DNA of 59,311 nucleotides, taken from Acrocarpospora corrugata (lineage in GTDB: Bacteria; Actinomycetota; Actinomycetes; Streptosporangiales; Streptosporangiaceae). This document shows, in pieces, positions 9,077-18,223 of this stretch. A program made the position numbers and the translations under genes. The DNA is taken from assembly GCF_009687845.1 (NCBI RefSeq), contig NZ_BLAD01000088.1, positions 1-59,311 on the forward strand. Direction: 5' to 3'. The notes below the pieces were generated by a model, which was not told the DNA's origin, did no database searches, and was given only the letters and a program-made list of their open reading frames with translations. Every line of letters begins with the position of its first letter. Position 1 is the first letter of the stretch.

Positions 9077-10018
9077 ATGACCACATATATCGAGACCAGC
9101 CGTCCGCAGGATCTCCAGGCCGTCGGGATGGCGGCCGGTGCGATGTTCCTGGTGGGCACCCTCGCGGCGGTCTCCGACGTGATCCAGGACTACCCGCTCT
9201 ACGGCGGCCAGGCCGTCCGCTACGCGCTCGCCGCCGCCGTCCTTTTCGCCGCCGCCCCCCGCTTCTCGCGCCTGCCATCGGTACGGCTGACGCCACGAGA
9301 ACGGGTCCTGCTCGTGCTGCTCTCGCTCACCGGCCTGGTCCTGTTCAACATCTGCGTGATCGAGTCCGCCCGGCACGCCGGCCCGACGCTGGTCGGCACC
9401 GTGCTCGGCACCGTCCCGCTGGCGCTGGCCCTGTGCGCGCCGATCCCCGCCCTGCTCAGCCGTACCACCCCGAGCGCGCCGCCCGCGCGCATCCTGGTCG
9501 CCGCCGCCGTCGTGGTGGCCGGGGCCACGCTGGCGACCGGCCTGGGCTCGGGCAACCTGGCCGGGCTGCTGTGGGCGCTCGGCGCGCTGGCCTGCGAGGT
9601 GTGCTTCTCGCTGCTGGCGCTGCCGCTGCTGCCGAAGCTGGGGGCGATCCGGGTCTCCGCGTACTCGGCCGCGCTGGCGGTGCCGGTGCTGCTGGCGCTC
9701 GGCCTGGTCTTCGACGGCACGGCCATGCTGCGGGTCCCCACGCTCGGGGAGGCGCTCGGGCTGGGCTATCTGGCGCTGGTGGTGACCACGGTCGCCTTCT
9801 TCCTCTGGTACAGCGCGCTGCCCCGGCTCGGTCCCGGCAAGGCCGGGCTGTTCGCCGGGATGATCCCGGTCGGCGCGATCGGCACCGGCGCCGTGCTCGG
9901 CCTCGGGCTGCCCTCCGCCGCCGACCTGCTGGGGGCGGGCCTGGTGATCGTCGGCATCCTGATCGGGCTGCGGCCCGAGTCGGTACGGCGGCGGCGTCGT
10001 ACAGTTTGGGGCGAGTGA
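9077..10018 (+). CDS. EamA/DMT-family transporter
   Basis: About 313 residues with ten hydrophobic segments arranged as two five-helix EamA repeats, for example [19 protein letters not shown] in the first half and [21 protein letters not shown] in the second. Members export amino acids or other metabolites. The ATG at 9077 gives a normal N-terminus; the upstream frame to 9029 overlaps the promoter. Its partner is most likely the divergent MocR-type regulator. Substrate unknown. Confidence 0.88.
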   Translation: MTTYIETSRPQDLQAVGMAAGAMFLVGTLAAVSDVIQDYPLYGGQAVRYALAAAVLFAAAPRFSRLPSVRLTPRERVLLVLLSLTGLVLFNICVIESARHAGPTLVGTVLGTVPLALALCAPIPALLSRTTPSAPPARILVAAAVVVAGATLATGLGSGNLAGLLWALGALACEVCFSLLALPLLPKLGAIRVSAYSAALAVPVLLALGLVFDGTAMLRVPTLGEALGLGYLALVVTTVAFFLWYSALPRLGPGKAGLFAGMIPVGAIGTGAVLGLGLPSAADLLGAGLVIVGILIGLRPESVRRRRRTVWGE

Positions 10019-10044
10019 CCACCCCGCACGGAGGATCAAAGACG

Positions 10045-11685
10045 ATGCCCGAGTTCGACTACACCGACCTGCTGCCGCTGGGCCCCGACGAGACGGACTA
10101 CCGTCTGATCACCGCGGAGGGAGTGCGGGTCGTCGAAGGGGCCGGGCGCCGGTTCCTGGAAGTCGACCCGGAGGCGCTCCGGCTGCTCACCGAAACCGCG
10201 ATTCACGATATTTCCCATTACCTGCGGGCGTCCCACCTGGCCCAGCTCCGCAAGATCATCGATGACCCCGAGTCCAGCGGCAACGACCGTTTCGTCGCGC
10301 TCGACCTGCTCAAGAACGCCTCAATCTCGGCCGGCGGCGTGCTGCCGATGTGCCAGGACACCGGCACCGCGATCGTGATGGGCAAGCGCGGCCGGCACGT
10401 ACTCACCGACGGCCGCGACGCCGAGCACATCTCCCGCGGCGTCTACGACGCCTACACCAAGCTCAACCTGCGCTACTCCCAGATGGCTCCGCTGACCATG
10501 TGGGAGGAGAAGAACACCGGCAGCAACCTGCCCGCCCAGATCGAGCTGTACGCCGAGGGCGAGGACACCTACAAACTCCTGTTCATGGCCAAGGGCGGCG
10601 GCTCGGCCAACAAGTCCTTCCTCTACCAGGAGACCAAGGCCGTACTCAACGAGAAGCGCATGCTCCAGTTCCTGGAGGAGAAGATCCGCTCGCTCGGCAC
10701 GGCCGCCTGCCCGCCGTACCATCTGGCGGTGGTGGTCGGCGGCACCAGCGCCGAGCACGCGCTGAAGACCGCCAAGTACGCCAGCGCCCGCTACCTGGAC
10801 TCCATCCCCACCGAGGGCTCGCCGGCCGGGCACGGCTTCCGCGACCTGGAGATGGAGAAGAAGGTCTTCGAGCTGACCCAGAAGCTCGGCATCGGCGCCC
10901 AGTTCGGCGGCAAGTACTTCTGCCACGACGTCCGGGTGATCCGGCTGCCCCGGCACGGCGCGTCCTGCCCGGTGGCGATCGCGGTCTCCTGCTCCGCCGA
11001 CCGCCAGGCCCTCGCCAAGATCACCCCCGAGGGCGTGTTCCTGGAGCAACTGGAGACCGATCCGGCGCGTTTCCTGCCCGAGACCACCGACGAGCATCTC
11101 TCCGACGACGTGGTCAGCATCAATCTCAGCCGCCCCATGTCCGAAATACGAGCCGAGCTCAGCAAATATCCAGTCAAGACCCGCCTCAGTTTGACCGGCC
11201 CGCTCGTCGTCGCGCGCGACATCGCGCACGCCAAGATCGCCGAACTCCTGGACGCCGGCGGCGAGATGCCGCAGTACCTGAAGGACCACGCCGTCTACTA
11301 CGCCGGCCCCGCCAAAACCCCGGAAGGGTACGCCTCCGGCTCCTTCGGCCCCACCACCGCAGGCCGGATGGACTCCTACGTGGCGCGCTTCCAGGCGTCC
11401 GGCGGATCGATGGTCATGCTGGCCAAGGGCAACCGATCCAAGCAGGTCACCGAGGCCTGTCAGGAGTTCGGCGGGTTCTACCTGGGGTCGATCGGCGGCC
11501 CCGCCGCCCGCCTCGCGCAGGACTGCATCAAGAAGGTGGAAGTCCTGGAATATCCGGAGCTTGGGATGGAGGCGGTCTGGCGGATCGAGGTCGTCGACTT
11601 CCCCGCCTTCATCGTCGTGGACGACAAGGGCGAGGACTTCTTCCAGGACACCACGGGCCCCGTGCTCACCATCGGCCGGCGTTGA
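10045..11685 (+). CDS. fumA: Fumarate hydratase class I (iron-sulfur)
   Basis: Interconverts fumarate and (S)-malate in the TCA cycle using a labile [4Fe-4S] cluster. 546 residues, full length for the two-domain single-chain class I enzyme. Candidate cluster cysteines are C103 ([13 protein letters not shown]), C222 (ACPPYHL) and C308 (HGASCPV); the C-terminal domain has [10 protein letters not shown] and [15 protein letters not shown] 10045 has GGAGG 10 nt upstream. The class II isozyme is encoded 4 kb downstream, with two Ser/Thr kinase genes between. The symbol is tentative because class I naming varies. Confidence 0.95.
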   Translation: MPEFDYTDLLPLGPDETDYRLITAEGVRVVEGAGRRFLEVDPEALRLLTETAIHDISHYLRASHLAQLRKIIDDPESSGNDRFVALDLLKNASISAGGVLPMCQDTGTAIVMGKRGRHVLTDGRDAEHISRGVYDAYTKLNLRYSQMAPLTMWEEKNTGSNLPAQIELYAEGEDTYKLLFMAKGGGSANKSFLYQETKAVLNEKRMLQFLEEKIRSLGTAACPPYHLAVVVGGTSAEHALKTAKYASARYLDSIPTEGSPAGHGFRDLEMEKKVFELTQKLGIGAQFGGKYFCHDVRVIRLPRHGASCPVAIAVSCSADRQALAKITPEGVFLEQLETDPARFLPETTDEHLSDDVVSINLSRPMSEIRAELSKYPVKTRLSLTGPLVVARDIAHAKIAELLDAGGEMPQYLKDHAVYYAGPAKTPEGYASGSFGPTTAGRMDSYVARFQASGGSMVMLAKGNRSKQVTEACQEFGGFYLGSIGGPAARLAQDCIKKVEVLEYPELGMEAVWRIEVVDFPAFIVVDDKGEDFFQDTTGPVLTIGRR

Positions 11686-11765
11686 ACGAGGGTCCTGACC
11701 GGATTTGACAGAAGATCTCGACAACTATTCGGCCAGGTGTCTACAGGCACCTGTACCGAAATGGG

Positions 11766-11771
11766 TAAGCT
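11766..11771 (+). promoter_or_regulatory. Candidate -10 box of leaderless kinase transcript
   Basis: TAAGCT fits TANNNT and ends 7 nt before the ATG at 11779; no Shine-Dalgarno sequence is present. The same geometry precedes the second kinase gene. Confidence 0.5.
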
Positions 11772-11778
11772 GCCACCC

Positions 11779-12948
11779 ATGCGCGCGCCGTCCGGATACC
11801 AGTTAGCCGCGCGTTACCGGCTTGTCCAGCCGGTGGGACGCGGCGGCATGGGGACCGTCTGGCGTGCCCGCGATGAGCTCCTTGACCGAGATGTCGCGGT
11901 CAAGGAAGTGCGGCTGCCGCTGGTCCTGGACGAGGAACTGCGCGCCGAACTGTGCGCCAGGACCGAGCGGGAGGGCCGCGCGACCGCCATGGTGGCGCAC
12001 CCGTCCGTCATCACCGTCTTCGACGTCATCACCGAGGACGACCGGCCCTGGATCGTGATGGAGCTGCTCAAGGCCGAATCGCTGGAGGAGCTGGTCAAGA
12101 ACGGCGGCCCGCAGGACCCGCAGCGGGTGGCCGAGATCGGCCGCCAGGTGCTGGGCGCGCTCCGCGCCGTGCACGCCAAGGGCATCCTGCACCGCGACGT
12201 CAAGCCCAGCAACGTGCTGGTCACCGAGGACCGGACGGTGCTGACCGACTTCGGACTGGCCGCGCTGGAGGGCGACGTCTCGATCACCCAGGCCGGGATC
12301 GTGCTCGGCTCGGCCGGCTACATCGCGCCCGAACGGGTGCTGGGCGACAAGGCCAGCCCCGCCGCCGACCTGTGGTCGCTCGGCGCGACCCTGTACACCG
12401 CCGTCGAGGGCCGGGGCCTGCACGGCCGCCGTACGGCTGCCGCCGCGCTGGCCGCCCTCACCAGCGGCGCCCCCATCCCGATGGAGCGGGCCGGACCGCT
12501 GGCCCCCGTGCTGCGCGGCCTGCTCCAGATCGACCCCGAGGCCCGGCTGGACGCGGTCCGGGCCGCCCTGATGCTGGCCCGGGTGGCCGCGGGCGGCTCC
12601 GCCGAGGAGCCGGTCGCCCCGCACCGGCCGCACCGTCCTTCCACGCCGCCGATGTTCCCCGCGGCGATCCGCAAGCCGCCGCATCGCGGGCAGCACCGGG
12701 CCGAGGCGCGTCCGCAGCCCCGGCCGGCCCCGCGCCCGGCGCCGCCGCTGCCGGTCTACCCGCGCGATGCGCACGCCGGCGCCGGCGAGATGGCCGCCGT
12801 GCCGGCCCAGCGCCGCCGCCCGTCGGAGGGCGTGCACCGCAAGCCGATGGAGTACGAGGTGGTTCCGGGCCCTTTCTCGCGGGCTCTGACGAACTTCCTC
12901 AAAATGGTTCTTCCCCGGCGTTTCTGGCCACGTCGGTTTCGTCGCTAG
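11779..12948 (+). CDS. Serine/threonine protein kinase, no transmembrane helix
   Basis: 389 residues. The Hanks-type kinase domain covers about 10-270: glycine loop GRGGMG (20-25), K42, HRDVKPSN (138-145), DFG (157-159) and APE (183-185), so it should be active. A Pro/Arg/His-rich linker follows, and the protein ends in a basic amphipathic segment (ALTNFLKMVLPRRFWPRRFRR region) instead of a membrane helix, which might bind the membrane surface. The start at 11779 is favoured over GTG 11737 by alignment with the second kinase and by the -10 box spacing. Lies between the class I fumarase and the second kinase. Confidence 0.92.
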   Translation: MRAPSGYQLAARYRLVQPVGRGGMGTVWRARDELLDRDVAVKEVRLPLVLDEELRAELCARTEREGRATAMVAHPSVITVFDVITEDDRPWIVMELLKAESLEELVKNGGPQDPQRVAEIGRQVLGALRAVHAKGILHRDVKPSNVLVTEDRTVLTDFGLAALEGDVSITQAGIVLGSAGYIAPERVLGDKASPAADLWSLGATLYTAVEGRGLHGRRTAAAALAALTSGAPIPMERAGPLAPVLRGLLQIDPEARLDAVRAALMLARVAAGGSAEEPVAPHRPHRPSTPPMFPAAIRKPPHRGQHRAEARPQPRPAPRPAPPLPVYPRDAHAGAGEMAAVPAQRRRPSEGVHRKPMEYEVVPGPFSRALTNFLKMVLPRRFWPRRFRR

Positions 12949-12992
12949 AAAATTCGCAAGTGATCAGAAAGCGATACTCAAGGAAGCATCGG

Positions 12993-12998
12993 TATCTT
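12993..12998 (+). promoter_or_regulatory. Candidate -10 box of second kinase gene
   Basis: TATCTT ends 7 nt before the ATG at 13006, identical geometry to the first kinase gene. No ribosome binding site is visible, so a leaderless message is likely. No clear -35 was found. Confidence 0.5.
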
Positions 12999-13005
12999 TC
13001 TACTC

Positions 13006-15621
13006 ATGCAGAGCAGGCTGCTCGCTGAGCGCTACGAGTTGATCACTCCCCTTGGTCGCGGCACCATGGGCACCGTCTGGCGTGCCGTCGATCGCTCGCT
13101 CGGGCGCGACGTCGCGGTCAAAGAGATCAGGCAGGATTCCGGGCTGACCGCCGAGCAACGCCTCGAACTACGCGAACGCATGATCCGCGAGGGCCGTACT
13201 GCGGCCCGGGTGCGTCATCCGTCGGTGGCCACGATCTACGACGCGATCGAGTTCGAGGGCGTGCCGTGGATCATCATGGAGCTGGTGGAGGGCCGCTCGC
13301 TGGAGCAGGTGATCGAGCAGGAGGGGCCGCTGCCGTTGCGGCTGGTGGCCGAGATCGGCCACGACCTGCTCGGCGCGCTCCGGGCCGCGCACGGGCAGGG
13401 CATCCTGCACCGGGACGTCAAACCCAGCAACGTGATCCTCACCGAGAACGGGCGGGTGGTGCTGACCGACTTCGGCATCGCCAAGTCGATCGGGGACAGC
13501 GCGCTCACCCAGACCGGCATGGTGATCGGGTCTCCTGGTTACACCGCGCCTGAGCGCGCCCGTGGGGATCACACCGGGCCGGAGTCCGACCTGTGGGCGC
13601 TGGGTGCGACGTTGTACTTCGCGGTGGAGGGGCGGCCCGCGTACGAGCGGCGTTCCGTGGCCGAGACGCTCACCGCGCTGATGACCGAGAGCTGCGACCC
13701 GCCCGTGCACGCCGGGCCGCTCCGGCCGGTGCTGGAGGGCCTGCTGGAGAAGGACTACACCCTCCGCCTCGGTCCGGACCGCGCGGCCGTGATGCTCCGC
13801 ACCATCGCCGACACCCCCACCTCGGTCCGCCTCCCAGGCGAACCCCAACCACAACCAAACCGGCCCCCGGCTCCCCCGGCCCCTCGGGCCGCGCCGCGAC
13901 CGGCGAGCGCGCCGCTGGCTCCTCCGCCCGCTTCCCGGCCCGGGAGCCCGCAACCACCCGCTCCTCCGGCTGCTCCCCGGCCCGGAAGTCCCCTCGCTCC
14001 TTCGGCCGCTCCCCGGCCCGCGAGTGCGCAGCCACCCGGTCCCCGGCCCGCGAGTCCGCAGCCGCCCGCGCCACCGGCTGCTCCCCGGCCCGGGAGCCCG
14101 CCGTCTCAGCCCGTGCCTGGCAGACCTGCGGCCTCGCCGCCGACCGCGCCCGTTCCGGGTTCGGGGCCGGACGAATCCGAGCGGACGGTCGTGATCGCCC
14201 GGTCGGCTGGGGGTGCTCTCATTCCGTCAGCGGCCGAGCTTCCCCCCGCCGACACCCCGACGATCGTGCGGAAGCCGGCCTCCGACGACACGACCGTGGG
14301 CGGGCGGCTGCCCGGCAAGCGGGTCTTCCCGCCTGACAACGACGCCACCCCGAGCCCGCTGCCGCTGCCGAACGCCCCGCAGCGCCAGCAGCCGCCTCCG
14401 CCGCCGCAGGGCGCCGACCCGCTGCGGAACCAGCCCGCGCCACCGCCTTACGCCCACCCGTCGCCTCCGGCCCAGCCGGGCTACGGTCCGCCCCCGCAGC
14501 AGGGTCCGCCCGGATACGACCAGCAGCACGGGTATGGCCAGCAGCCTGGCTATGACCAGCCCGGTCACGGCCAGCCGGGACATGGCCAGCCTGGGTATCC
14601 CCAGCCTGGTTACGGTCAGCAGCCCGGTTACGACCAGCCTGGTTACGATCGGCAGCCTGGTTATGGCCAGCAGGACGGGTATGGCCAGCAGCCGATGCCG
14701 CAGCAGGACCCGCGTGGATGGCAGCCCGGCTATCCCCCCGGTGAGGTTCCGCAGCACGATCCGCGTGGTTGGCAGCCCGGTTATCCGTCCGGTTATGCGC
14801 CCGGCGAGGTTCCGCAGGTGCCGCCGATGGTGGCTCCGCTGGGTATCGGTCCTGACTCGGCGACGCAGGCCGTGCGGATTCCGGGTGGGCCGGGTGGGCC
14901 GGGTGGGCCGGGTGGGCCGGGGATGACAGCGGGGCTGGGGACCGATCTGTTCGCGATGCAGGCGCAGCAGGGGCGGCCTCCGGTGCGGAAGGACCGGAAC
15001 GGCCGCAAGGCGGCGGTGATCATCGTGGTCGCGGTGGCCGTGGTCGTGCTGGCCGCGCTCGCGGTTTTCGCGTTCTCGGCGCTCGGCGCGACCGCCGAGG
15101 ACGCGACCCAGGTGAAGCGCACGGCGCTGTCGACCAGCACGCCGGCACCCTCGTCCGGCCCGGCGATGATGCGCCACGACGACCCCAACGGTTTCACCAT
15201 CGACTACCCGAGCCGGTTCAGCGACCCGGTGGGGAACGACGACGGCGTCACCTTCGGCGAGGAACTGAACCGGATGCGGGTCGAGATCGTCCCCGAGCAT
15301 CCGGCCAATCTGGTGGAGGCGATCAAGAAGGTCGCGGCGGCGGGCGAAGCCGATGGGGAGTATCCCGGGTACAAGCTGGCCAGAATCGCCCCGTTGACAC
15401 CCAGCCCGTACCCCGGCACGAGCAGCGTGGACTGGGAGTTCACCTACCTGGACACCGGCACGCCCGTGCGGGTGCTGTGCCGGTGGGTGTCGATCCCGGG
15501 CAAAGCCACGTATGCGATCTCCTGGCAGGCGCCCGAATCCACCTGGCAGAAGGTCCAGCCGGAACGTGACGCGGTGTTCAAGTCGTTCGTCCCGACTCGG
15601 GACACCTCGTCCGGTTCTTGA
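13006..15621 (+). CDS. Transmembrane serine/threonine protein kinase with Gly/Tyr/Gln repeat linker
   Basis: 871 residues. Kinase domain about 8-268: GRGTMG (18-23), K39, HRDVKPSN (135-142), DFG (155-157), APE (181-183). A very long disordered cytoplasmic linker follows: Pro/Ala/Arg-rich at about 275-380, then a stretch at about 480-600 rich in GYGQQPGY-type units, then a (GGP)n run. One transmembrane helix (about 668-692) leads to a 175-residue extracellular domain of no recognised family (not PASTA). The layout suggests a surface-sensing kinase. The Tyr/Gln/Gly linker resembles phase-separating low-complexity domains; that is inference from composition only. Confidence 0.93.
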   Translation: MQSRLLAERYELITPLGRGTMGTVWRAVDRSLGRDVAVKEIRQDSGLTAEQRLELRERMIREGRTAARVRHPSVATIYDAIEFEGVPWIIMELVEGRSLEQVIEQEGPLPLRLVAEIGHDLLGALRAAHGQGILHRDVKPSNVILTENGRVVLTDFGIAKSIGDSALTQTGMVIGSPGYTAPERARGDHTGPESDLWALGATLYFAVEGRPAYERRSVAETLTALMTESCDPPVHAGPLRPVLEGLLEKDYTLRLGPDRAAVMLRTIADTPTSVRLPGEPQPQPNRPPAPPAPRAAPRPASAPLAPPPASRPGSPQPPAPPAAPRPGSPLAPSAAPRPASAQPPGPRPASPQPPAPPAAPRPGSPPSQPVPGRPAASPPTAPVPGSGPDESERTVVIARSAGGALIPSAAELPPADTPTIVRKPASDDTTVGGRLPGKRVFPPDNDATPSPLPLPNAPQRQQPPPPPQGADPLRNQPAPPPYAHPSPPAQPGYGPPPQQGPPGYDQQHGYGQQPGYDQPGHGQPGHGQPGYPQPGYGQQPGYDQPGYDRQPGYGQQDGYGQQPMPQQDPRGWQPGYPPGEVPQHDPRGWQPGYPSGYAPGEVPQVPPMVAPLGIGPDSATQAVRIPGGPGGPGGPGGPGMTAGLGTDLFAMQAQQGRPPVRKDRNGRKAAVIIVVAVAVVVLAALAVFAFSALGATAEDATQVKRTALSTSTPAPSSGPAMMRHDDPNGFTIDYPSRFSDPVGNDDGVTFGEELNRMRVEIVPEHPANLVEAIKKVAAAGEADGEYPGYKLARIAPLTPSPYPGTSSVDWEFTYLDTGTPVRVLCRWVSIPGKATYAISWQAPESTWQKVQPERDAVFKSFVPTRDTSSGS
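14883..14918 (+). repeat. 9-bp microsatellite, four perfect copies
   Basis: GGGTGGGCC repeated four times in frame inside the kinase linker, encoding alternating Gly-Gly-Pro. Perfect identity suggests recent slippage and possible length variation between strains. Confidence 0.85.
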
Positions 15622-15626
15622 TCGGA

Positions 15627-15663
15627 ATGGGCGCAATCGCCGAGTTCGGCGAGGAACGCCCAT
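15627..15663 (+). terminator. Probable transcription terminator after the kinase genes
   Basis: ATGGGCG (15627-15633) pairs with CGCCCAT (15657-15663), and inside it TCGCC (15637-15641) pairs with GGCGA (15648-15652). The hairpin starts six bases after the kinase stop codon; there is no T-tract, common in actinobacteria. Confidence 0.6.
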
Positions 15664-15703
15664 CCGGAGGTTCTTGATCCACTTCGGGGTGGAGACTGGA
15701 GTC

Positions 15704-17092
15704 ATGACGCGGATCGAACATGACTCCATGGGCGAGGTCCAGGTGCCGTCCGAAGCCAAGTGGCGGGCGCAGACGCAGCGTGCGGTGGACAACTTCCCGA
15801 TCTCCGGCCGTGGGCTGGAGTCTGCGCATATCGCGGCTCTCGCGCGGATCAAGGCGGCTTGTGCCACGGTGAACGCGGCTTATGAGCTGATCGAGCATGA
15901 CATGGCGGAGGCGATCAGGGACGCGGCCAATGAGGTGGCCGATGGGAAGTGGGATGAGCAGTTTCCCATCGATGTGTTCCAGACGGGCTCGGGGACCTCG
16001 TCCAACATGAATGCCAATGAGGTGATCGCGACCCTGGCCGAGGAGAAGCTGGGCCGCCCAGTCCACCCCAACGACCACGTAAACGCCGCACAGTCCTCGA
16101 ATGACGTGTTCCCGTCCTCAATCCACATCGCCGCCACTCAAGCCGTCACAGAGGCCCTCACGCCCGCCCTGGAGCACCTGGCAACCGCCCTGGTAACAAA
16201 GTCCACAGAATTCGCGGAAGTCGTCAAGTCCGGCCGTACCCACCTGATGGACGCGACCCCGGTCACGCTCGGCCAGGAATTCGGCGGCTACGCCACCCAG
16301 ATCGAGTACGGCATCGACCGAGTCCTGGGCACCCTCCCCCGCGTCGCCCAACTCCCCCTCGGCGGCACCGCGGTCGGAACCGGCATCAACACCCCCGACC
16401 ACGCCTGGGCCGGAAAAGTCATCGCCGAACTATCCAGAACCACCGGCGTGCCCTTCACCGAGGCCGGAAACCACTTCGAGGCCCAGAGCGCCCGAGACGG
16501 CCTGGTAGAACTCTCCGGCGCACTCAAGGTCATCGCGGTCTCCCTCACCAAGATCGCCAACGACCTCCGCTGGATGGGCTCGGGCCCCCGCGCAGGACTG
16601 GGCGAACTCAACCTCCCCGACCTGCAACCCGGCTCATCGATCATGCCCGGCAAGGTCAACCCGGTCATCCCAGAAGCAGTCGCCATGGTCGCCGCCCAGG
16701 TCATCGGCAACGACGCCACCATCACCTTCGCCGGCGCATCCGGCTCCTTCGAACTCAACGTGATGCTCCCGGTGATCGCCAGAAACATCCTGGAATCGAT
16801 CCGCCTGCTCACCTCCGCCTCCCGCCTCCTCGCCGACCGCTGCATCGACGGCCTCACCGCCAACCCCGACCGCCTCCGCGAGTACGCCGAATCCTCCCCC
16901 TCAATCGTCACCCCCCTGAACCGCTACCTCGGCTACGAAGAGGCCGCCAAAATCGCCAAACAAGCCCTAACCGACCGCAAAACCATCCGCCAGGTCGTCA
17001 TCGAACGCGGCCACATCTCCAACGGCACCCTCACCGAAACCCAACTCGACCAAGTCCTCGACGTCCTGTCGATGACCCGCCCACCCATCTAG
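15704..17092 (+). CDS. fumC: Fumarate hydratase class II
   Basis: Cluster-free, oxygen-stable fumarase of the aspartase/fumarase superfamily. 462 residues with [27 protein letters not shown], the active-site [16 protein letters not shown], and the flexible signature loop [11 protein letters not shown] at about 310-320. ATG 15704 follows GGAGACTGGAG. It is unrelated in sequence to the class I enzyme encoded upstream. Codon choice shifts to C-ending codons in the second half. A clear hairpin terminator lies 88 bp after the stop. Confidence 0.97.
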   Translation: MTRIEHDSMGEVQVPSEAKWRAQTQRAVDNFPISGRGLESAHIAALARIKAACATVNAAYELIEHDMAEAIRDAANEVADGKWDEQFPIDVFQTGSGTSSNMNANEVIATLAEEKLGRPVHPNDHVNAAQSSNDVFPSSIHIAATQAVTEALTPALEHLATALVTKSTEFAEVVKSGRTHLMDATPVTLGQEFGGYATQIEYGIDRVLGTLPRVAQLPLGGTAVGTGINTPDHAWAGKVIAELSRTTGVPFTEAGNHFEAQSARDGLVELSGALKVIAVSLTKIANDLRWMGSGPRAGLGELNLPDLQPGSSIMPGKVNPVIPEAVAMVAAQVIGNDATITFAGASGSFELNVMLPVIARNILESIRLLTSASRLLADRCIDGLTANPDRLREYAESSPSIVTPLNRYLGYEEAAKIAKQALTDRKTIRQVVIERGHISNGTLTETQLDQVLDVLSMTRPPI

Positions 17093-17179
17093 GACTCCCG
17101 ACGGAACGAGCGAGCCGCCAGGCTGATCGCCGATATCCGGCGCCGTTCACGCAGGTGACGGTCCTCACCGCACCGGCGC

Positions 17180-17215
17180 CTGAGAGGCACGACCCAATCT
17201 GTTCGTGCCTCTCAG
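17180..17215 (+). terminator. Hairpin terminator downstream of fumC
   Basis: Perfect 13-bp inverted repeat: CTGAGAGGCACGA (17180-17192), a 10-base loop, then TCGTGCCTCTCAG (17203-17215). No T-tract follows. The remaining intergenic sequence (17093-17386) shows no gene. Confidence 0.8.
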
Positions 17216-17386
17216 CCATATCTCCCTGCCAGCCGTGACGCTGGCGGCGATGTTCATCAGCTCTCTCCCTAGTCATATGTCGCGGCCAAGCCCGCCGCGC
17301 CAGAGGCGCGGCCATATAAACAGCTACGGGACTATGTCGGCTTGCCCCATGGGCGGTCCTGGAAGTGACGCCTACATTCGGCGAGC

Positions 17387-18220
17387 ATGACGGGTATGGA
17401 TGGGGATCTGGCGGGGCGGACCGCGCTGGTCACCGGTGCGGGGAGTGGGATCGGGCGGGCGTGTGCGCGGCGGCTGGCGGCGGCGGGGGCGCATGTCGTG
17501 GTCGTGGATCTGCATGCGGAGGCGGCCGAGAAGGTGGCGGCGGAGTTGGGCGGGACGCCGGTGACGGTGGATCTGTCGGATCCGGGGTTCATGCGGGCGA
17601 TCCGGGATCAGGTGGCGCGCAGCCCGTACGCGCAGGAGCTGGCGGACTGGTCGGCGCCGTCGCCCCCGGATGAGATCCGGATTTTTCCGGACATCATTGT
17701 GAACAACGCGGGGTTCCAGCATGTCGCGCCGATCGAGGAGTTTCCGCTTGAGGTGTTCGCGCGGATTCTGAAGGTCATGGTGGAGGCGCCGTTCCAGCTG
17801 GTGAAGGGTGCGCTGCCGGGCATGAAGGCGCAGGGCTGGGGGCGGGTGGTGAACATCTCGTCCGTGCACGGGCTGCGGGCTTCGCCGTACAAATCCGCCT
17901 ATGTGACGGCCAAGCATGCGCTCGAAGGGCTGTCGAAAGTGATCGCGCTGGAGGGTGCGCCGTTCGGGGTGACTTCGACCTGTGTCAGCCCGGCCTATGT
18001 GCGGACCCCGCTGGTGGAGGCGCAGATCGCCGACCAGGCCGAGTCCCACGGGATCGACCCGGCCGAGGTCGTCGAGCGGATCATGCTCCAGCCCGCCGCG
18101 ATCAAGCGTCTGATCGAGCCCGAGGAGGTGGCCGAGATGGTGGCCTACCTCTGCTCCCCCCAGGGCTCGTTCATCACCGGGATCTCCATCCCCCTCGACG
18201 GCGGCTGGACCGCCCGCTGA
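17387..18220 (+). CDS. Short-chain dehydrogenase, 3-hydroxybutyrate dehydrogenase-like
   Basis: 277 residues with the classical SDR features: nucleotide-binding TGAGSGIG (about 17-24), NNAG (about 106-109), the catalytic Ser (NISSVHG) and Tyr172-x3-Lys176 in AYVTAKHAL. The stretch YVRTPLVEAQIADQA is characteristic of D-3-hydroxybutyrate dehydrogenases, which oxidise 3-hydroxybutyrate to acetoacetate with NAD+, so a role in ketone body or polyhydroxybutyrate use is likely. TACATT (17373-17378) sits 8 nt before the ATG with no ribosome binding site. Convergent with the glycosyltransferase gene, 3 bp apart. Confidence 0.85.
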   Translation: MTGMDGDLAGRTALVTGAGSGIGRACARRLAAAGAHVVVVDLHAEAAEKVAAELGGTPVTVDLSDPGFMRAIRDQVARSPYAQELADWSAPSPPDEIRIFPDIIVNNAGFQHVAPIEEFPLEVFARILKVMVEAPFQLVKGALPGMKAQGWGRVVNISSVHGLRASPYKSAYVTAKHALEGLSKVIALEGAPFGVTSTCVSPAYVRTPLVEAQIADQAESHGIDPAEVVERIMLQPAAIKRLIEPEEVAEMVAYLCSPQGSFITGISIPLDGGWTAR

Positions 18221-18223
18221 AGA

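Noticed and set aside
8767-10044. Long N-terminal extension of the fumarase frame
   Set aside because: It crosses the EamA gene in another frame; the fumarase family start with a ribosome binding site is at 10045.
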